Positions 33,558 to 43,216 of a stretch of 64,000 nt of DNA are shown here, in pieces. The stretch spans positions 120,983 through 184,982 of the forward strand of contig PLXE01000091.1 in NCBI GenBank assembly GCA_003151335.1, written 5' to 3'. The notes below the pieces were generated by a model that was not told the origin of the DNA, did no database searches, and saw only the letters and a program-made list of their open reading frames with translations. The DNA comes from Acidobacteriaceae bacterium (GTDB lineage: Bacteria; Acidobacteriota; Terriglobia; Terriglobales; Acidobacteriaceae). Position 1 is the first letter of the stretch, and the number at the start of each line of letters is the position of its first letter. Position numbers and translations under genes: made by a program.

Positions 33558-34463
33558 TCAATGCGTAGCTGCCGGGTGCTGCTGTAGCAGGCCCACCTCC
33601 GCCGCCACCTTCTCCAGCCGGGCGCGATTTTCTTTCTTCATCGGCACCAGCGGAAGCCGATAGACCTCCTCAACGCGGCCCATCATGGCCAACACCGCTT
33701 TGGCCGGACCGGGATTCGATTCGATAAAGTTCGCCTGCATCAGCGGCAGATATTTGCGGAAGAGCAGGCGGGCGGCGTCCCACTCATTGGCCAGGGCGGC
33801 CTGGGTCAGGCGCGCCATCTCCGCCGGGATTTCATTCGATACCACCGAAATAATGCCCACTCCGCCGAGTCCAATCACAGCCAGCGTGACGGCGTCATCG
33901 CCGGAGAAAACCAGGAAATCTTCCGGCACGGTGGCGCAGACCTCGGCAATCTGCGAGATATTTCCGCTCGCCTCTTTCACCCCGGCGATGTTGGGGACCT
34001 CGGCCAGGCGGAGAAGCGTGCTGGTTTCGATGTTGGTTCCGGTCCGGCCGGCAATGTTGTACAAGATCAGCGGCTTTGCCGAGGCTTCGGCAATGGCTTT
34101 GAAGTGCTGGTACACGCCTTCCTGCGTGGGCTTGTTGTAGTACGGCGTCGCGGTAAGGACATAATCGACGCCTGAACGCGCGGAGATTTCCTTCGCTTTG
34201 GCCACGGCTTCGCGCGTGTTGTTCGAGGTGGCGCCCGCCATGATGGGCACGCGGCCCGCCGCCGTCTCGATCGTCAAGTCAACGACGCGCAGCCATTCGT
34301 CGTGGGACAAAGTCGGCGTTTCTCCGGTGGTGCCACACGGAACCAGGAAGTCGATGCCCGAGTCCACCTGCCAGCGCACCAGTCCACGCAGCGCTGCTTC
34401 ATCGAGACTGCCATCCAGTTTGAAAGGAGTGACCAGAGCGGTACCGCATCCACGCAGTTTCAT
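33558..34463 (-). CDS. dapA: 4-hydroxy-tetrahydrodipicolinate synthase
   Basis: This 301-residue TIM-barrel aldolase condenses pyruvate with aspartate semialdehyde. Visible marks: GCGTALVTPFKLDGSLDEAA, VPCGTTGETPTLSHDEW, Tyr in VLTATPYYNKPTQEG, YNIAGRTG, and the Schiff-base Lys in PNIAGVKEASGNIS. The ATG at 34463 begins the usual MKLRGCGTALVTPF; the frame upstream runs into the repeat. It is last in the order asd, lysC, dapB, dapA. Confidence 0.95.
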   Translation of the reverse strand: MKLRGCGTALVTPFKLDGSLDEAALRGLVRWQVDSGIDFLVPCGTTGETPTLSHDEWLRVVDLTIETAAGRVPIMAGATSNNTREAVAKAKEISARSGVDYVLTATPYYNKPTQEGVYQHFKAIAEASAKPLILYNIAGRTGTNIETSTLLRLAEVPNIAGVKEASGNISQIAEVCATVPEDFLVFSGDDAVTLAVIGLGGVGIISVVSNEIPAEMARLTQAALANEWDAARLLFRKYLPLMQANFIESNPGPAKAVLAMMGRVEEVYRLPLVPMKKENRARLEKVAAEVGLLQQHPAATH

Positions 34464-34489
34464 GTCAGCAGGATAATCCAAAAACGAGA

Positions 34490-34542
34490 TTCACCGCAGA
34501 GACACAGAGAAGATTCTTCTTCTCTGTGTCTCTGTGGTGAAA
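34490..34542. repeat. TTCACCGCAGAGACACAG palindromic repeat between dapB and dapA
   Basis: TTCACCGCAGAGACACAGAG is followed by its near-perfect complement CTCTGTGTCTCTGTGGTGAA with a 13-base centre AAGATTCTTCTTC that itself pairs (GAAGA/TCTTC). The result is one long hairpin of about 24 bp. It is a compact member of the family at 28607 and sits between two genes of the same operon. Confidence 0.85.
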
Positions 34543-34550
34543 GAAGCGCA

Positions 34551-35246
34551 TCAGAGCTGCGCGAAAATGTCCTTGAAGTCGTAGAACCCAGTCCTGCCCG
34601 CGATCCATTCGGCTGCCAGCACTGCGCCCTCGGCAAAAGTGCGGCGCGACTTGACTTCGTGGGTGAGCACGATACGATCGCCGGACGAGACCAACTCCAG
34701 CGCGTGAATGCCGGGAACGTCGCCTTCGCGCTCGGAGGTAATCTCGATGCGCTCTCCCGATGCCTGCTCCAGCAACCGTTGTAACGCCGCAGCAGTGCCA
34801 GAAGGCGCGTCCTTCTTGTGGATGTGGTGGCGCTCCGTAATGTGTCCGCGATAGTTGTGCGCCAACGCCGGCGCCGCAGCTTGCGCGATCTGAAAAAACA
34901 GGTTCACGCCGTACGAGAAGTTTGCCCCGAAGACAAATCCAGTGCCGGCTTGCTGGACTGCTTGGCGGACGCGATCAAGTTCGCCGTACCAGCCAGTGGT
35001 GCCGACCACCATGGCTTTGCGCGCGCGCACACAGGCGTCGATATTCCCCAACACCGCATCAGGCGCGGTGAAATCAATCGCCACGTCAACGTTGCGCAGG
35101 TGTTCGGGGGTGAGCCACGCGGCGTTCTGGTTGACGTCGGCATCGATGCTTTGCACCTGGTGTCCACGCTCGCGCGCGACCTCGGCGACCAGCGTCCCGG
35201 TCTTGCCGAGTCCCAGCACCAGCAATCTAAGAGGGGCGGAGTTCAA
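34551..35246 (-). CDS. dapB: 4-hydroxy-tetrahydrodipicolinate reductase, short form
   Basis: This 231-residue enzyme reduces the DapA product with NAD(P)H. The Rossmann start LVLGLGKTGTLVAE, AIDFTAPDAV, VVGTTGWYGELDRV, and the signature ERHHIHKKDAPSGTAAALQ with catalytic His and Lys are present. It is shorter than E. coli DapB (273) because the N-terminal loops are trimmed, as in several non-proteobacterial forms. The start overlaps the lysC stop by 4 nt. Confidence 0.94.
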   Translation of the reverse strand: MNSAPLRLLVLGLGKTGTLVAEVARERGHQVQSIDADVNQNAAWLTPEHLRNVDVAIDFTAPDAVLGNIDACVRARKAMVVGTTGWYGELDRVRQAVQQAGTGFVFGANFSYGVNLFFQIAQAAAPALAHNYRGHITERHHIHKKDAPSGTAAALQRLLEQASGERIEITSEREGDVPGIHALELVSSGDRIVLTHEVKSRRTFAEGAVLAAEWIAGRTGFYDFKDIFAQL

Positions 35247-36616
35247 TCGAAAACCTCGGGATCGACCTCAGCAAAAAACTTGGCATGCAAGCGCCGCACC
35301 GCTTCCGGCACATCGGTTTCGTCGATCACGAAGGTCAGGTTGATCTCCGACGCTCCTTGCGAAATCATGCGCACGTTAATGTCGCCGATGGCATCGAAAA
35401 CCTGCGCCGCAACTCCGGGCGTATCGCGCAGGTTCTCGCCCACCAGGCACACGATCGCCTTGCGCCCCGCGTACTTTACGAAGGCGAGCTTCTCCAGGTC
35501 GGCGGCGATCTGGGGAATGGCTTCGTTGGAATCGACGGTGAGGGAGATGCTGACTTCCGAAGTCGATACCACGTCAACCGCGCAGCGGTGCCGCGCGAAG
35601 ACTTCGAACACCTTGGCCAGAAAGCCGTGGGCCATGAGCATGCGTGCGGCAACGATTTCGACAATGGTGATGCGGTTCTTGGCGGCGATTGCCTTGAACA
35701 GCGAATGCGAGCGCGGTGTCCTCGACAGGATGCGCGTGCCCGCGTTTGACGGGTTGCGCGAGTTCAGCACCAGCACCGGAATGTTCTTCTCGACTGCGGG
35801 AAGCACGGTCGCAGGATGCAATACCTTGGCGCCGAAGTAGGCCAGTTCGGCGGCTTCTTCGAAGCTGATGAGCTTGATGCGGCGCGCCTCGGGACATAGG
35901 CGCGGGTCGGTGGTCTTCATTCCATCCACGTCGGTCCAAATCTCGATGCGCTCGGCGTCCAACCCCGCGCCGGCCAGGGCGGCGGAAAAATCGGAACCGC
36001 CGCGGCCAATGGTGGTTGGAATACCTTCCCGCGTCGCGCCAATGAAGCCGCCCATGATCGGCACCCGGCGCTGTTCAAGCAGCGGCTTGACGCGGCTTTG
36101 CAGGCGATCGTTGATCGCCTCAACTTGCGGAACCGCCCGGCCGTGCTGCGAGTCGGTGACGATCACCTGACGCGCATCCACCAGCGTTGCCGGGATGCCG
36201 CGTGCCAGAAAAGCAGCGGTTGCGATCATGCTCGACAGGCGCTCGCCGAAGGAAACCACATAATCGCTGGTGCGCGGCGTGAGCTCACCGACCGCGGCAA
36301 TGCCTCGCAGCAACTCGTCGAGCGCATCGAACTCTGCTCCTAAATCGCCATGCAATTCGGTGTGCAGGCCGGTGCCCAATAATTCGCCGGCCGTCAAATA
36401 ATGGCGCTCGCGGAGATGGCGGCAGAGGTCGAGCGTCTGCTCGCGTTCGCCTCGTCCTGCGGCCGCCGCCATGGCGAGCAACTGGTCTGTCACCCTGGCC
36501 ATGGCGCTCACCACCACGAAGGGCCGCTCCGGCAAGCGCGTTTTCACAATGGCCGCGACACGATCGATGGCGGCGGCGTCTTCCATGGACGTCCCGCCAA
36601 ACTTCATGACGATCAC
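35243..36616 (-). CDS. lysC: aspartate kinase (LysC/AK III type)
   Basis: This 457-residue enzyme phosphorylates aspartate. The N-terminus is MIVMKFGGTSMEDAAAIDRV if the GTG at 36616 is used; this fits family alignment better than the downstream ATG at 36607. Kinase motifs are VVVSAMARVTDQLL, TLVDARQVIVTD, GGFIGATREG and TTIGRGGSDFSAALAGAGL. Two ACT domains follow (about 300-455) and probably sense lysine or threonine. It overlaps dapB by 4 nt and begins 37 nt after asd. Confidence 0.94.
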   Translation of the reverse strand: MIVMKFGGTSMEDAAAIDRVAAIVKTRLPERPFVVVSAMARVTDQLLAMAAAAGRGEREQTLDLCRHLRERHYLTAGELLGTGLHTELHGDLGAEFDALDELLRGIAAVGELTPRTSDYVVSFGERLSSMIATAAFLARGIPATLVDARQVIVTDSQHGRAVPQVEAINDRLQSRVKPLLEQRRVPIMGGFIGATREGIPTTIGRGGSDFSAALAGAGLDAERIEIWTDVDGMKTTDPRLCPEARRIKLISFEEAAELAYFGAKVLHPATVLPAVEKNIPVLVLNSRNPSNAGTRILSRTPRSHSLFKAIAAKNRITIVEIVAARMLMAHGFLAKVFEVFARHRCAVDVVSTSEVSISLTVDSNEAIPQIAADLEKLAFVKYAGRKAIVCLVGENLRDTPGVAAQVFDAIGDINVRMISQGASEINLTFVIDETDVPEAVRRLHAKFFAEVDPEVFD

Positions 36617-36653
36617 GGCCACACCACCGGCGAAGGAAGTGGAAGCTCTGGCA

Positions 36654-37709
36654 TCACGACAGGAAGCCCTGCGCCTTGAGGAGTTCGGCGTTGAGAATGG
36701 CGGCGCCAGCGGCGCCACGAATGGTGTTGTGCGAGAGCACCGTGAACTTGTAGTCGAGCACGCCGCAAGGGCGAAGCCGGCCCACGCTCACCGTCATCCC
36801 ATTCCCGCGGTCCACGTCGAAGCGCGGCTGCGGCCGGTCCGGCGCGGCATCGTAAAAGATCGGTTGCGCGGGCGCCAGCGGCAACTTCAGCTCCTGCGGA
36901 GTGGAGCGAAACTCGTTGAATGCCGCGATCAGTTCGTCAGCCCCGGCCTTCCGCTTCAACTTCACCGACACGGATTCGGTGTGGCCATCTTCCACCGCAA
37001 CTCGATTGCAGTGCGCCGTCATGGGAAAGGTTGCCGGTTCGACCCGCTCGCCGGTCAACTGTCCGAGGAGTTTGCGGGTCTCCTCCTCCATCTTTTCTTC
37101 TTCCTTGGCAATGTAAGGAATGACATTGCCCAGAATGTCGAGGGAAGCTACGCCCGGATAGCCTGCGCCGCTGACGGCCTGCATGGTGGTAACGAACAGG
37201 GACTCGATGCCGAACTTCTGATGCAGCGGCGCCAGCGCCACCACCAGTCCAATCGCCGAACAGTTCGGGTTGGTGACAATGTAGCCGCCCGACTGCCTGC
37301 GCCAACATTGCTTCTCGATCAAGGCAGTGTGGCTGGCGTTCACCTCGGGCACGACCAGGGGAACGTTTTCGTGCATCCGAAAGGCGCTGGAGTTGCTGAC
37401 CACGGCGCAACCGGCCGCGGCAAACTGAGGCTCGAGATCGCGTGCGATGCCCGCATCCAGCGCGGCGAAGATGACCCGGGGCGCACCTTCCGGAGCGGCA
37501 TTCGACACTTGCATCTGCAGTACACGCTCGGGGATGGGAGTCTTCAAACGCCAGCGCACGGCTTCCCCATAGGCTTGTCCAGCGGAACGATCAGAAGCTG
37601 CCAGCCACGCAACTTCGAACCAGGGATGGGCTTCGAGCAACTGCAAGAAACGCTGGCCGACAACGCCGGTAGCGCCCAGAATTCCGACGGCAATTTTCTG
37701 CTGAGACAT
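36654..37709 (-). CDS. asd: aspartate-semialdehyde dehydrogenase
   Basis: This 351-residue enzyme makes aspartate semialdehyde from aspartyl phosphate. It has [18 protein letters not shown] (NADP loop), [20 protein letters not shown], the nucleophile Cys in [14 protein letters not shown], and the [20 protein letters not shown] loop. The sequence style is that of the longer asd group shared with archaea and yeast, not the E. coli form. It is first of the pathway genes that follow on this strand. Confidence 0.94.
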   Translation of the reverse strand: MSQQKIAVGILGATGVVGQRFLQLLEAHPWFEVAWLAASDRSAGQAYGEAVRWRLKTPIPERVLQMQVSNAAPEGAPRVIFAALDAGIARDLEPQFAAAGCAVVSNSSAFRMHENVPLVVPEVNASHTALIEKQCWRRQSGGYIVTNPNCSAIGLVVALAPLHQKFGIESLFVTTMQAVSGAGYPGVASLDILGNVIPYIAKEEEKMEEETRKLLGQLTGERVEPATFPMTAHCNRVAVEDGHTESVSVKLKRKAGADELIAAFNEFRSTPQELKLPLAPAQPIFYDAAPDRPQPRFDVDRGNGMTVSVGRLRPCGVLDYKFTVLSHNTIRGAAGAAILNAELLKAQGFLS

Positions 37710-37776
37710 AGTGGTGAAAGACCAAGTTATACCACGTTCGACCGCCGCTAGAGGACGAGCAGCGATTGCGAAAATA

Positions 37777-38352
37777 TCAGCGCCAACAGTGGGACAGATG
37801 CAGACTCAAGACGATTTCCTGCGCCAGCTCTTCGACGCTCTTGCCGGTCGCGCTCACGGTGAGATCGGCGGTGCGATAGAACGGGAGGCGTTGAGCGTAA
37901 AGCAGGCGGAAGGCCTCGGGCGTAGCCGCGAGTGGTCGCGGGTTCGGCGGTAAGTGCTGGTTAGCGGCTTGGCAGCGCTGAAACAGCCCCTCGATCTCGG
38001 TTTCCAGGAAAACCACGCGCGCGCCGCGGCTACGCAACAGTTCCGCGTTGGTGGACTGCACAAAGGTACCGCCGCCAAGCGCAATCACCGTTGGACCAGA
38101 CGCCTGTTGCAGCACCCAGCGCAAGGTGTCAGCTTCGATTTCGCGAAAACCGGACTCGCCGCGCAGGTGAAATATTTCACGGACCAACAGCTTCTGTCTC
38201 AGCTCAATTTCGTAGTCGAGGTCAAAGAGCGACCAGCGGAGGAGATTCGCCAACGAACGGCCAACCGTGGTCTTGCCAGCGCCCATGAAACCCGTGAGCG
38301 CAACCAACTCAGGGCAATGAGTAAGCCGGTCGTCTTGATGGTCTGTGCACAC
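37777..38352 (-). CDS. aroK: shikimate kinase
   Basis: This protein has about 191 residues and uses ATP to phosphorylate shikimate. The P-loop GFMGAGKTTVGRSLA is at about residue 22, then FDLDYEIELRQ (shikimate-binding Asp), FREIEADTLR, VIALGGGTF and the lid region PRPLAATPEAFRLLYAQRLP. The frame is open upstream to 38496, but that stretch reads as intergenic, so the GTG at 38352 is preferred; the start is uncertain. It lies upstream of asd on the same strand with a 67-nt gap. Confidence 0.88.
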   Translation of the reverse strand: MCTDHQDDRLTHCPELVALTGFMGAGKTTVGRSLANLLRWSLFDLDYEIELRQKLLVREIFHLRGESGFREIEADTLRWVLQQASGPTVIALGGGTFVQSTNAELLRSRGARVVFLETEIEGLFQRCQAANQHLPPNPRPLAATPEAFRLLYAQRLPFYRTADLTVSATGKSVEELAQEIVLSLHLSHCWR

Positions 38353-38539
38353 GATAGTGGCGGCAATAGGTGTCGTTATGACCCGGAGAGCATAATTGCA
38401 AGCTGTTCGTTGTTGCTGAATTCTAGCACCGCGGCGGGCCGGCCTCGGCGGCGGGCGCGGGCTGTGACACTGAGGTTGTAGGGGCCCTGCGACCATCAGG
38501 GGATGATCCGCATTTCAACTTCATCTACTGTGGGCAGCC

Positions 38540-38719
38540 ATGCAACTCATACAAATTGGCGTGACCAAGCAGAAGACGATCATGGACCTGATTCAAGAGA
38601 TGGCCGCAAATCAGTTTTCCGAGATCGAACAATTGAAGGCCGCTGCACGCTCCCGGGCGAAAAGCAGGCGGACTCGCGGCACTGCCCGGCGCTGCGATTC
38701 TTCCAAGCCCCAGCGGTGA
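38540..38719 (+). CDS. small basic hypothetical protein (59 aa)
   Basis: The frame runs ATG 38540 to TGA 38717-38719. It starts MQLIQIGVTKQKTIMDLIQE, a plausible amphipathic helix, continues MAANQFSEIEQLKAAARSRA, then becomes very basic (KSRRTRGTARR). There is no strong ribosome site. No family is recognised. The helix-then-basic-tail layout resembles small nucleic-acid-binding proteins. Confidence 0.35.
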   Translation: MQLIQIGVTKQKTIMDLIQEMAANQFSEIEQLKAAARSRAKSRRTRGTARRCDSSKPQR

Positions 38720-38944
38720 TGGCTCATCCTGCGCCCAACTCGCCAGCTTTAGGCTAACTCTGGTCTGACCCTACCTGCGCCATGCAGCCGTACACGCTCC
38801 TCAATCCATCACAATAGCGACCGCGAACCGTGCGCCTTCTGGAGTGGTCTACGTCAGACGCAGGGGAGCCCCGCTGTCTCCGTGCCCGCACTGCTGCTAC
38901 ATACTTCCGATAAATGCTGTAGCATCGCTAGAGAGGTGTTACCA

Positions 38945-39085
38945 ATGTCGTATCGGAATGGGGACAAATCGCGCGAGCATCGCCTGCGCAAGGCGCGCCA
39001 GAAGATGCGCCTGAAAACCCGTGGTCTGCAAGTGAAGGATGACGCCAAGGCGCCATCTGCTGCTGCCAGCGGTCCCAAGAAGTAA
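38945..39085 (+). CDS. small basic hypothetical protein (46 aa)
   Basis: This protein reads MSYRNGDKSREHRLRKARQK, then MRLKTRGLQVKDD, with an Ala/Ser/Lys tail. GAGAGGTG lies about 7 nt before the ATG and supports translation. The Arg/Lys content suggests binding to nucleic acid. No named family. The frame extends upstream, but the extension is unlike a leader. Confidence 0.45.
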   Translation: MSYRNGDKSREHRLRKARQKMRLKTRGLQVKDDAKAPSAAASGPKK

Positions 39086-39176
39086 TCGCCAGCTCACTTC
39101 TCGATTATGAGTTCGCCATCCCGACGCCATCGCCGGCAAGCGGAGAAAGCGGTCGGCCGTAAGGGATTGAAGAATG

Positions 39177-39210
39177 GTAGGCACGAGGGGACTCGAACCC
39201 CTGACCTTGC
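39177..39210 (-). other. tRNA 3'-half-like sequence
   Basis: On the minus strand, AGGGGTTCGAGTCCCCT forms a perfect T arm, followed by CGTGCCT, A and CCA, as at the end of a tRNA. The matching 5' acceptor strand AGGCACG and a D/anticodon arm are not found in the next 110 bases. So it is a tRNA fragment, a possible integration scar, or part of an unusual tRNA. The 336-base gap (39086-39422) holds nothing else except the gdhA upstream region. Confidence 0.45.
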
Positions 39211-39422
39211 CCAGGCTACCCGCCACGGCATGAGTCGATGCAATAGCGGGCGTGATTCTCGATCTTCTTTCAAACTGACACACTACCCAATCGTGGCTGC
39301 CTTGCGCCGACTGCATCCGGCTGCATATACTCTGAAGGTTTGCCCGCCGATGCTGGATGGCAGTCGACGAACGCGTCCACCGAATCGAGCCGCAAGACGC
39401 CCGCAATAATTCGGAGAAATCT

Positions 39423-40691
39423 ATGGCTACAGCACAGACTCTTGAGCAGGAAAGTAATCCCTGGGAACAACAGGCGGCGCGCTTCAACCTGGCCGCCGAA
39501 AAGCTGAAACTCGATGCCGGCCTGTGGCGGGTTTTGCAGCAGCCCAACCGCGAGATCATCGTCCACATCCCCGTCGCCATGGACAACGGGCAACTGGAAG
39601 TGTTCACCGGCTACCGGGTGCAGCATTCCATCGCGCGCGGTCCCGCCAAGGGTGGCGTGCGCTATTCGCCCGATGTGACGCTCGACGAAGTGCGCGCCCT
39701 GGCCAGCTGGATGACCTGGAAGTGCGCGGTGGTGAACATCCCGTTCGGTGGCGCCAAGGGCGGCATCATCTGCGATCCCAAGAACATGTCGCGCGGCGAA
39801 CTGGAGCGTATGACCCGCCGCTACACCTCGGAACTGATCGAGTTTATCGGCCCGGAGAAGGACGTCCCCGCCCCCGACGTCAACACCAATGAGCAGACCA
39901 TGGCATGGATGATGGACACCTACTCCATGCACATGCGCCAGACGGTGACGGCGGTGGTGACCGGCAAGCCGCTCAACATGGGCGGCTCGCGAGGCCGCCG
40001 TGAAGCCACCGGCCGCGGCGTAATGATCATCTGCGACGAATCCATCAAGAAAAACAACATGACGCGCGAGAACACTCGCGTGATCATCCAGGGCTTCGGC
40101 AATGTCGGCTCCAACGCCGCGGTCCTCATGCACAAGGCCGGTTACAAGGTGGTCGGCATCGGCGAATGGGATGGCGGCTTGTACAACAGCAAAGGCATGG
40201 ACATTGCGGCGCTGTGGGAATATCGCCAGAAGGAAGGCACCATCCACGGCTTCAAGGGCGCTGAGCGCGCGGACACCGAAGAACTGCTGATCACCGATTG
40301 CGAAATCCTGATTCCGGCCGCCACCGAGAACGTCATCAACTCGGGCAATGCCCACAAGGTGAAGGCGAAGATCCTGGTCGAAGGCGCCAACGGGCCCACC
40401 ACGGCAGCCGCCGACGACGTCCTTAGCGATAAGCATGTTTTCGTGATGCCCGACATTCTGGCCAATGCCGGTGGCGTCACGGCGTCGTATTTCGAGTGGG
40501 TGCAGGACCGTCAGGGCTACTTCTGGAAAGAGTCGGTGGTCAACTCGCAGCTGGAAGACATCATGGTTTCGTCGTTCGAAGACGTGGTCCGCTATGCCGA
40601 GGCCCACCAGGTAAACAACCGCATTGCGGCGTACATGCTGGCCATCGATCGTGTGGCCTACACCATCAAGCAGCGCGGGATCTACGCGTGA
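39423..40691 (+). CDS. gdhA: glutamate dehydrogenase (Glu/Leu/Phe/Val dehydrogenase)
   Basis: This 422-residue enzyme links 2-oxoglutarate plus ammonia to glutamate. [19 protein letters not shown], the catalytic Lys in [45 protein letters not shown], and the nucleotide fold [20 protein letters not shown] are all present. Length and motifs match the hexameric NAD(P)-dependent group common in archaea and Gram-positives. The ATG at 39423 has GGAG about 8 nt upstream. Confidence 0.95.
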   Translation: MATAQTLEQESNPWEQQAARFNLAAEKLKLDAGLWRVLQQPNREIIVHIPVAMDNGQLEVFTGYRVQHSIARGPAKGGVRYSPDVTLDEVRALASWMTWKCAVVNIPFGGAKGGIICDPKNMSRGELERMTRRYTSELIEFIGPEKDVPAPDVNTNEQTMAWMMDTYSMHMRQTVTAVVTGKPLNMGGSRGRREATGRGVMIICDESIKKNNMTRENTRVIIQGFGNVGSNAAVLMHKAGYKVVGIGEWDGGLYNSKGMDIAALWEYRQKEGTIHGFKGAERADTEELLITDCEILIPAATENVINSGNAHKVKAKILVEGANGPTTAAADDVLSDKHVFVMPDILANAGGVTASYFEWVQDRQGYFWKESVVNSQLEDIMVSSFEDVVRYAEAHQVNNRIAAYMLAIDRVAYTIKQRGIYA

Positions 40692-40729
40692 GAGCAGGCT
40701 CCTAACTCCACGGCATTCTGCTTTGAAGG

Positions 40730-40800
40730 GGCGCACCTTCAGGTGCGCCATTGCAAATCCTTTATTCTTGTCATCTCGCGCCGACTTTAGTCGGCGAGGG
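40730..40800. repeat. two hairpins after gdhA
   Basis: GGCGCACC-TTCA-GGTGCGCC (40730-40749) is a perfect 8-bp hairpin that may end gdhA transcription, though no T run follows. CGCCGACT-TT-AGTCGGCG (40779-40796) is a second one, flanked by TTGTCATCTCG and GAGGGATCTG, which resemble the GTCATCC-type repeat ends. Confidence 0.6.
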
Positions 40801-40829
40801 ATCTGTTTTAGCAGGGATACCGTGGAGCC

Positions 40830-42683
40830 CTACGCGGCGCTTTTCGTCCGGCTGCGCTGATAAAAGAACGACACGGCCAGCAGAATCGCGCCCAAGACGA
40901 TGAACGCAGCGATGCGGTATCCGCGCTCCAGGGTGCTGATGTCCACCAGAAACACCTTCAACACCGTCATCGCCAGCAGAACGATGGCTTGCCAGCGCAG
41001 GAACGCCGAGCGTTTCCAGAAGCCCACCAGCATCAGGCCGCTGCCGTACACCATCCATACCGCGGAATAGGCGAAGTCGCGGACCGTCATGATGCCATGC
41101 CGTTCCTGGAACGAGTAAGCCGCTGCCAGTTGCTGCTCAAAGTACCCCAGCACCTCGAAGTGCAGAGCCAGCAGCGCCAGAACATTGACTCCGATGATCG
41201 CTGCTCCGGCCCACTGGCGATTGTCGGCGCCTCCTTCGTTAGTGACGAAATAAGCCAACAAAGCCAGCGCGCCGATCGCCAGCAGATAGAGACCAAATCG
41301 CGGGTTGATCAGCAGCGGCTCGTGGCCGAAGGAATCCACCATAATCAAGCGGAAGATACCGAGAAAAAACGCACCCGTGCCGAGAATGCGCAGCAACATT
41401 CGTCCGCTGCGATGCGCTACCCAGAACAGCGCTCCGCCTTCGACGATCCAGCCCAAAGCGTTCCAGTAGCTCTCCAGCTTGATCGGGATGGCAATGGTGA
41501 GAAAGCCGACACCGAGCGCAAGATATAGCGGCCCGAACAGTGGATGGGCGCTTGCTTCACGTCTTTGCAGCGCGCGGCTGAGGACGAAGAACAAGGCTGC
41601 AACCGCAACCGTGAGCCAGGCCAGTTCAAAGCGGTAGTGCTGGTACAGCATCGAGTAGGTGGCTGCGAAATAGCAACTGGCGCTGAGCAGCACCAGCGCC
41701 ACCAGAACGTTCGGGTACCGCTCCAGGGCGGACTTGCGTCCCAGGAATGGCGCTGCTGCGTACAGCAGGAAGAAGAAACTGGCGAAGGCCAAGGTCGTGG
41801 CAAGCTGCTCCTCGGTGTAGTAACTGGACGCCCATGCCGCGAAGAGCAAAGCCGTGCCGATAGAGCTGGCCAACAGCAGCCTTTGCCAGCCGCGAACGGC
41901 GACCACCCACACCGTGCCCAGGTCAAGCAGCGCCACATAAGAAAGCAGCGCGACCTCATGATTTTGATTGGTGGAGACCAGCACGGGAGTTAGAAATCCG
42001 CCTACCAGCGCGAAGGCGGCCAGGAGCTCGGAATCCTGGGTCAGCGACATGGCCACTGAGCTTGCGGTCACCAATACCATGGCCAAGAATGCCACCGGCG
42101 CGGACACCAAGTGATAGAACTGGAAAGCGGCCCATAACGACAAGTACAGCGCGCCGATGCCAATGGCCTTTAGGGAGTAGGCGAAAGCCAGGAAGGCGCG
42201 CACACGAAAGCGTTCGCTCCACCGGATCAGCCCGACACCTGCCACTAACCCGATGGCAACGCGTGTTCCCGGTCCGATCCAATCGTTTTCGATCGCGAGC
42301 TTCAAAAAGTAGGACAGCCCAACCAGCACGGCAACGATGCCGATGCGGTTCAGCCATTGGCCGCCAATGCGAGTTTCCAGCGAAACTTCGGAAACCTCGG
42401 TTTTCGCTGAGGGAATTGGAATCTGCGGAATGCGCTGCGGCTCATGGAAATCGGGCGGGACCGCCGGTTCGCGAGAGTCGCGCAGCGTGGGCGACACCTG
42501 AGCCACGGCAGGCGGCGGTTCGGGCTGAGCGGATTCCACCTGCGCAGGCGCGCTCTTTTCAGCGGCGCTCTCGACGGCAATATCGCCCCGCGCCAGTTGT
42601 TCCAGGCGAAAAACTCGTCGCGTGAGCTCCGCCATCTGCTGTGTCAATTGTTGCAGCTCTTCGGATTGCCTGGAATCCGTCAC
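40830..42683 (-). CDS. DUF2339 multi-spanning membrane protein
   Basis: This protein has about 617 residues. An N-terminal coiled coil (QSEELQQLTQQMAELTRRVF) and a Pro/Glu-rich linker (about 30-110) lead to LETRIGGQWLNRIGIVAVLVG, the DUF2339 signature, followed by some 20 hydrophobic segments to the C-terminus and a final basic tail (FFYQRSRTKSAA). The function is unknown; it is related to a family predicted to be an inner-membrane transporter. The start is uncertain: the GTG at 42683 is preferred over a TTG at 42755. Confidence 0.82.
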   Translation of the reverse strand: MTDSRQSEELQQLTQQMAELTRRVFRLEQLARGDIAVESAAEKSAPAQVESAQPEPPPAVAQVSPTLRDSREPAVPPDFHEPQRIPQIPIPSAKTEVSEVSLETRIGGQWLNRIGIVAVLVGLSYFLKLAIENDWIGPGTRVAIGLVAGVGLIRWSERFRVRAFLAFAYSLKAIGIGALYLSLWAAFQFYHLVSAPVAFLAMVLVTASSVAMSLTQDSELLAAFALVGGFLTPVLVSTNQNHEVALLSYVALLDLGTVWVVAVRGWQRLLLASSIGTALLFAAWASSYYTEEQLATTLAFASFFFLLYAAAPFLGRKSALERYPNVLVALVLLSASCYFAATYSMLYQHYRFELAWLTVAVAALFFVLSRALQRREASAHPLFGPLYLALGVGFLTIAIPIKLESYWNALGWIVEGGALFWVAHRSGRMLLRILGTGAFFLGIFRLIMVDSFGHEPLLINPRFGLYLLAIGALALLAYFVTNEGGADNRQWAGAAIIGVNVLALLALHFEVLGYFEQQLAAAYSFQERHGIMTVRDFAYSAVWMVYGSGLMLVGFWKRSAFLRWQAIVLLAMTVLKVFLVDISTLERGYRIAAFIVLGAILLAVSFFYQRSRTKSAA

Positions 42684-42829
42684 GGTGTGGCACCAATGGC
42701 TAAGCTTACGATACGCGAAAGTCAAAACCCCGGCAAAGTATTGGATCGATTTCAAAATTGTTGTACTTGGCAGGACGAGCTAGTGCGGCATGACCATTAC
42801 ACACAGGGAACCTGCGGCGGCGCCGATGA

Positions 42830-43216
42830 TCTAGAGACTGCGTCCGCGACGCGGTCACCACCTTTGAGCAGAACTGGGGCGCGATCGTCACCGAGTTACT
42901 GACCCTGCGTGCCACCAACAACACCATTATCCGCACCATGGACATCTACGATCCCTACGTCGCTTCGGGCATGCAGAAAGGCATCTTTACCACTCTTGAA
43001 CCGTATCTGGACGAGGTATACAACTACATCCACACTACGGCGGCGGCCAACGGCATTTCAGTCGCAGATGTCCACCAGGCCTATAACGGCGCGGACGGCA
43101 CTGAGGATCCTGACGGTCAGGGACTGATCGCGGTTGACTGTTTCCATCCCAATGATGCCGGCCACAAACTCATCGCAGACCAGGTTCGTGCCCTGGGATA
43201 CGCACCCTTGCATTAA
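42830..43216 (+). pseudogene. C-terminal fragment of SGNH/GDSL lipase-like hydrolase
   Basis: The frame reads CVRDAVTTFEQNWGAIVTEL then RTMDIYDPYVASGMQKGIFT and ends VDCFHPNDAGHKLIADQVRA, the last block holding the catalytic Asp and His of the SGNH family. The N-terminal half with the GDS nucleophile is missing. A TGA lies at 42827, and a neighbouring frame just before reads TCGGADDLE, which looks like the lost preceding segment, so a frameshift plus truncation is likely. Confidence 0.65.

Noticed and set aside
38353..38496. A longer N-terminus for shikimate kinase
   Set aside because: The extension is Pro/Arg-rich and unlike the family; the piece GCGGCAATAGG resembles the repeat ends, so it is probably intergenic.
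38503..38757. An 84-codon plus-strand frame after aroK
   Set aside because: Less protein-like than the overlapping 59-codon frame, which has a helix-like start.
39270..40751. A 493-codon open frame opposite gdhA
   Set aside because: Same shadow effect; gdhA has all catalytic motifs in the other strand.
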